In this document: positions 58,619-64,000 of the stretch, piece by piece | How positions within the stretch are numbered: position 1 is the first letter of the stretch | Layout: each line of letters begins with the position of its first letter | From: Galaxea fascicularis | Lineage: Eukaryota; Cnidaria; Anthozoa; Scleractinia; Euphylliidae | Direction of reading: 5' to 3' | DNA length: 64,000 nucleotides | Assembly (NCBI GenBank): GCA_948470475.1 | Contig: OX419337.1 | Span: 21,446,306-21,510,305, forward strand | Translations under genes and position numbers: made by a program | Notes under the pieces: generated by a model | What the model saw: only the letters and a program-made list of their open reading frames with translations | What the model was told of the DNA's origin: nothing | The model's database searches: none

Positions 58619-61271
58619 TGAATTTTCTATAAGAGACAGAATCGTAAGCTCACGTCAGGAAAAAAGATCAGCAAGCATTGTTTAAATTTTTAAGCAGTTA
58701 GTATGACCATTTACAGGTATTTTCTTTCTCTGCTTTAGCGTTTTGGTATAGCCACGTTTCAAAAGGTAGTATCACCAACTGCTCCATTTGATCCTACCAA
58801 AGCAATTAGTAGGCTTGTACTGTTAATTTAACCCCTTAGTGACCACAAATCGTTTGTTCTCAAATGATAAGCCTTCGCAGTTGTGGCAAAAAGATTAAAG
58901 ATGAGCGCTTAGTCTGGTGTCATAAGTGACTTGTTCTAAGCGTCTTTTTTAGTGCTTTCGCTCTAGTTTCGCTATTGGTTCAATTAACCTACAAATTATT
59001 CGTTGTTGGGTCTTTCTAAGCAAAATTATGCCACTACCTCTATGTGGTTTGATGTATGCTGTGAATAATAAATAAAAACAGTTTTAACCAGTTACAGCTC
59101 GTGTCTGGCTTTGTGCATGCGCAAATGCATTTCGTTTGAGTTTCTATGAAATGTCGCTCTTGGAGATTTTGATGGGCGTCAATGAATAAAACGTTTATAG
59201 CTGAGAGCGACCGGGTTCAAGTGTTAGCTTTTCCTACAAAGATGTGGTTTTACCACTGTATTCCTACCAACAACCGAGCAACACTGCGGTTAGTCTTTTC
59301 GCAGCAAATCACATCAAGAGTACGGGAACTGAGAAATACTGAAAGTGACAAAAAAAAAGTCAACCTACTTGATGTGAAAAACGACCTCTTGTTTTTTCTG
59401 GCCCCCTTCCTCAGGGTATTGAATGCGACTTCAATAACAACACCCGTTTTAATCTTCTCCGTGTCAGAGCATATAGGCCGCTTTCGTTTCCTTTAACGTG
59501 CAACAATTTCAAAACATTTGGCCTCTATGAGCCCGATCAACTGATCCACCCTTTAATGATCAAAAGGATTCTAAGAGACATATCAAGCGTCTGTCAACTA
59601 TTTCAATCGAATCGAGGATTTTCCTCATACCTTCTGCTGAAGTCATTGTAGATTGAATAGATTTTATCGCGGATTCACCAATGAAAGTTTGAATCGTTTG
59701 GTAAGGAGAATTTTAAATAACGCTTGAAACCTCCCAACGAAAGTTAGAACCGATTTCTCCTTTTTCTGACCAGTTTCAGATAGAAAAATATTAATGGGGT
59801 AAATTATTAGCCTGGTTGATTCAGTAAATAGAAGCCCTGATCCACGACATCCAGCTGCAGGTGACTTGAAGATCCACCTAAATCAACAATAGGTATCAAG
59901 TCTCGACATGTAAATATCAACCAAGCTTTCAAATTTCATTGTCTCAAAATGTAGGTCAGCGGGCTTGATAGACCAAAGGCCCTCTCTTCGAGGAAATCAC
60001 CAGTTTATGGGGGTAAATTTAGTGCTAAGCACAGGAAAGTTAGTAAACAGCTGATGAAGCTGATTTCTATACTGAGGTCATTAACATAATCTCAAGATAT
60101 TTGATTAACCCTATAACCCCCATATCAACAAATATATCCTCCTTACTATGGTTGATACATTTGTTTTGGCACTAGCGTAGGGAGAACTTGTTTAAGGATG
60201 CAAGGAACTTCATCTTTGTGTGATAATTGAGTTAACTCCCTTGTCTCGCTTTGCTTGGAAAAGTAGTGGCAAAGTAAGGAGAGATTTTAATTTGATCACT
60301 ACTACTTCTGGGACTTAAGCATCAAAACTGTAAAACATCACAATAGCCATCTCCTTGTCGATATGGCATATGAAATCACACCTTCAATTCAATTGCTTTG
60401 AGTCCATTCAATCGTTGACTTGTGCACAACATGGGACATGCAGGTTTACATATCTGAAAACCGCAAAATCAATGTTTAACCAATACATTGACAACTGATA
60501 CCAGGCAATTCTTGGCTCCCGTGACGGCTGAACGTTATGCGCGCAAGCGGCTGAGAGGTTGATTTGACATCAAACCAAACACTTAGGCTATTTTCGCTTG
60601 GGTGTTAAGTTAAAATTGCTGGAAATTGATTACAAGTTCAAAATAACATCAAGGTTCTTTGCCAAGTTTCATCAAGAATGACTGACACTGTGGGGAAACA
60701 TGGTTATCCGCACGCAGTCTTGATTATTGAATTCTTGGTGTGTTTTGAAATACACCCTTATATGTGGTATTCGAAAATAAAACCACCTAAAATACGTTAC
60801 TTTAAAAAGTTGAAAACAAAGTCGTCGAGTTTCCATGTTTTTCATTGCTAAACATTTGCCAGATTCAGCGATATTTCTTTTTCGAAGTTCACTCAAAAGA
60901 CACATTCCAAATTTACCTGCACCTATTGAAAAACGGTATAAATATTCTAAGCAAAACAGCATAGACGCTGCACGGTTTGACAAACAGCCTCACACAGGCA
61001 GCTTTTGGCAAGAACGTCATGGTAAGCCAAATATGTAAATCCGTATTCCTCTATTGTCCTGATCTATTGTCCTGTAAATGTACTTTATTGTCTTCTTTTT
61101 TATGTGCTCTAAATGTGGGCTAGCATGAAGTTTTTGCCCAGCTTTTGATCAGCAAACGCTATGGTCGAATATAACTTAATATTTGCGCATAGCCATCTCG
61201 ATAGGTTGCTTCGTATGACCACGGTTGTTACTGATATTGAGAGGGAAAGAGATATCTTCGTTTAGGGTTTT

Positions 61272-61321
61272 TTGAGACTCGCCCCTTCTAAAGTAATACC
61301 GTTAGAAGGGGCGAGTCTCAA
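61272..61321. repeat. Perfect 20-bp hairpin, 10-base loop
   Basis: TTGAGACTCGCCCCTTCTAA and its exact complement are separated by AGTAATACCG. It is not followed by a T-run on either strand that would suggest an RNA polymerase III terminator. Confidence 0.9.
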
Positions 61322-63159
61322 TAAGTTCCAGTGTCTCCTGTCTACACGACACAATTAGCCGAAGAAATCTGGGAACAAGTCTAGGATGAACTAGGAATTG
61401 GTTGTAAATAATAGATTTGACAATCTTTTCCAAACTGGAAATCCTTCGGTATTTTTCTTTTCCTTGTAGGGAGTTATTTATCTATCGATATGCGTTTAAA
61501 ATCGAGCTGGATTCTGTAACGAAATAAGTTAACAAATTTAAGCAATTTGAAAAGCAATCCAAAATTATAGTTAAACAAGAATTCCACAAGGAATTAAATC
61601 AAGCTGCGATTTGAGAAAGGTTCACGGTATTGCCAGACTTCAGCAACTGTGATCGGCTCTGGAGGCACAACAATTAAAACCCATCAACACACTAGACATC
61701 AGAAATTGAGGCCTTCACGTTTGAAGGTAAGTTATGGATTTTAAGTCGTTTTTAGACCACTAATGGTTTTATGGCGGTGTTTTCTAATTCAGATAACTTA
61801 ATAAAACTCTGTGCTCTTCACATTAATTGAAATTTTTAATTTATTAATTTAGGAATGCACACATTTCTCCTTGCTAAAATTTCTTGTGCGTTATTTCAAA
61901 GATAAAATATCCTTCAGCGCTTTTCTGTTCATATGTTTTTTCTTGAATTCATGCTTTGAAACTGTAATTTGTATATCTTCTCCTCGACCAACATGATAAA
62001 CGCTTGATATCGCCCAGGTTGTACTCAAGTACACCCTATATGAAATATTAAAGTTAGAAATAAAACAAATGTATGCTATAGTATGTTTAATTTGGCACGC
62101 TAATGTATAAGTTCGTAAAACCTATACTGAGTTTGCCGTGTAATCTCTCGAAAACTAACGAGTACGAATGCTAGTTTTAAATTACTTGGGAAATACGTCA
62201 TCTGAGGTGGGAATACTTGATACAGGAAGCCGTTTCAAGGCTTTATAATTCAAACCATAGCTGAATTGAACCACCTGTACTGTTGCCATGGAAACAGCTT
62301 TACTAGAATTGAAACCATCATGTAATGCTGGTATGGTTTCAAGAATCCTAGCTGTCCTTAATTGTTCAATTCCACAAAGGCCTCAATCAACACGTGCATT
62401 TTTCATTTTTCTCTGGTGGATTGATAGACATAACGAAGAAATCTGGACAAATACGCAACATTTTCGCTCGTTCATTTAGGGTCTCATTTTAGCCTGAACT
62501 TGATTAATTTGATCGAAAGAAAATGTTCAAAATGAAAGCTCACTGATTGAAAGTTCGGGTTTAAATTGTCTGCCCTACTGTGATGAAGTTACTTTCTAAA
62601 GAAACAGCAATTTACTTCAAGCAGTGCAATCTGTTTTAACAAACACGTTTCTGTGTAAAAAAGAAAACAAATTGTAATACCAACGAGTTTCACTGAATGA
62701 CTCTGAAATTTTTAATTTAAAGTCTTCAGTCAGCTGTAACTAGCATGCAGTGTGCTCATATTAGCCAGTTGTTGTTAGCCAGGTATATTGCGGAGTTGTT
62801 TTCAAACAGAAGCCTTTGTTCACATTCACCTTGTTCATACTCGCGAACAAGCATGACAAAAATATAAATTCTATTACGCGTCTTTCATGGTCAAGAATTT
62901 CGGATATACTTCTCACTAACAGAGTTCCGTCGAGGTGCGGTCCAATCAGTACTGTGACCAGGAAAGCGAGGTTACTAAGATGTTTAATATATTTCTAAGC
63001 TTAATCGCGAGTGCGGGAAGAGAACCTAGTTGAAGTGCCGTACAGTGGAATTGACTAACAACAACGCGCGTACAGAGAGATAATTAACAATTATTCACCG
63101 AAGTGGAGGAGGTAAGTGTTAATTATATTCTCAAGTGCCCACCGAAACTGAGGTGAATA

Positions 63160-63550
63160 ACTGTTTTAGTTTATGCTCTTTTTTATAGCAACCTTTTTTA
63201 TAAGAACGCTGAGGCTGAGATTAATCCAAATTTTAAGAACATGCTTATAACATAACTTAGGCTGAGAGTCAGTTAAGAACATCTTTATTTTGCTCATTTA
63301 TTTTCTTAGAAATGAGGAGTGTAATATGTCCGCATGAACCTTTCTGCGTTTTCACTGCAAAATCTGGTGACTTTATGTCGCGTTGTGAACCTCTATGTTC
63401 AATTCTTTTTGAAAAGCTAAATTTACCAGAAGTTGAGTGGTTGGCGCGACATCGTGTTTATACCATGTAACTTAAGAACACCTTAAGAACATTTTCAGAC
63501 TCAGCTCCAAAATTAGACGTTCTTATAAAAAAAGAGTGTACTAAAACAGT
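63160..63550. mobile_element. MITE with ACTGTTTTAGT ends
   Basis: ACTGTTTTAGTTTATGCTCT (left) matches the complement of the right end, AAGAGTGTACTAAAACAGT. Inner CTTTTTTATA..AGAACG words also mirror. An adjoining inverted pair, TTATTCACC / GGTGAATAA at 63095-63159, suggests the element or a nested partner extends left to about 63086. Confidence 0.65.
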
Positions 63551-64000
63551 GTGATAATAGCTCTAAAAAAATGATGGTTTTGAATTCATTTTTTTCCGGT
63601 CAACAATTACGATGTTTGCGCGAGTTGATTGGAGATGAATAGCACCTGCTATAACGAGCTTGGGTAGCCAATCAGAGCGCGTGAAAAACGCTGCCTCCTG
63701 TTTAAGCATATATACACTAAAATTATATATTTTACAATCTGATTCCAGGAGGTTTCCTAACGAGGTTGCTCGGTATGCAGGATCGCGAAAATAAAAGGCA
63801 TAGGACCACTTAAACTTCAAGAGAGGAAGATCAAATTTGGATTAAAGCGAAAACGAAAGCAAAATATTAAGCACAGCGCTGACTGCAAAGGAAGCTATAA
63901 ATTAAATTTTCAGTGCGTTTCAGTCGGAAGCGCGATCCTAAAGGAATGAAAAGATTTTCAGAAATATGACTCGACACTCGGTGGTTAATCCATGTAATTT

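Larger units (their letters stand above)
58619..64000. other. Gene-poor right end of the window
   Basis: No coding region was recognised. Short ORFs at 59182-59496 and 60835-61038 carry no visible motif. Supported items are a hairpin at 61272-61321 and a MITE near 63.2-63.5 kb. Confidence 0.5.

Overview
The window is eukaryotic nuclear DNA. It has widely spaced multi-exon genes with GT-AG introns, AATAAA signals, many microsatellites and many short inverted-repeat transposons. The gene content (ionotropic glutamate receptors, a 242-residue tropomyosin, GHITM/TMBIM5, a Gal3ST-type sulfotransferase) and the repeat style suggest an anthozoan cnidarian, most likely a scleractinian coral. This was judged by eye, not by database search.

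Layout. (1) 1-7198, minus strand: the 5' two-thirds of an ionotropic glutamate receptor (iGluR) gene, ten exons from signal peptide to the first ligand-binding half; the rest lies off the left edge. (2) 7.3-12.1 kb: spacer with a tRNA-derived SINE and a MITE. (3) 12086-12814, minus: intronless tropomyosin ORF. (4) 14418-20663, plus: GHITM/TMBIM5, six exons. Its first intron carries a 1.2 kb inverted-repeat element that encodes its own two-exon gene on the opposite strand. (5) 22661-25693, minus: galactose-3-O-sulfotransferase-like gene, two exons. (6) 25.7-39.4 kb: repeat-rich desert with a 1.74 kb tandem duplication, MULE-like and hAT-like MITEs, composite inverted repeats, a long palindrome and a LINE fragment. 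(7) 39420-54708, plus: a complete second iGluR gene, 15 coding exons, 844 residues, whose introns hold several satellite arrays and a 1.36 kb element with RecQ-like debris. (8) about 57.0-58.6 kb, plus: a compact gene with TATA box, 5' UTR intron and AATAAA for an unrecognised 284-residue helical protein. (9) 58.6-64 kb: gene-poor spacer.

The two iGluR genes are diverged paralogues in opposite orientation with matching exon boundaries. Apart from this pair the genes share no evident pathway. The most unusual non-genic items are the TIR element with a spliced cargo gene inside GHITM, an intronic three-unit satellite whose hairpin keeps pairing through compensatory changes, and an empty-site/filled-site pair within the tandem duplication that dates a MULE-like insertion.
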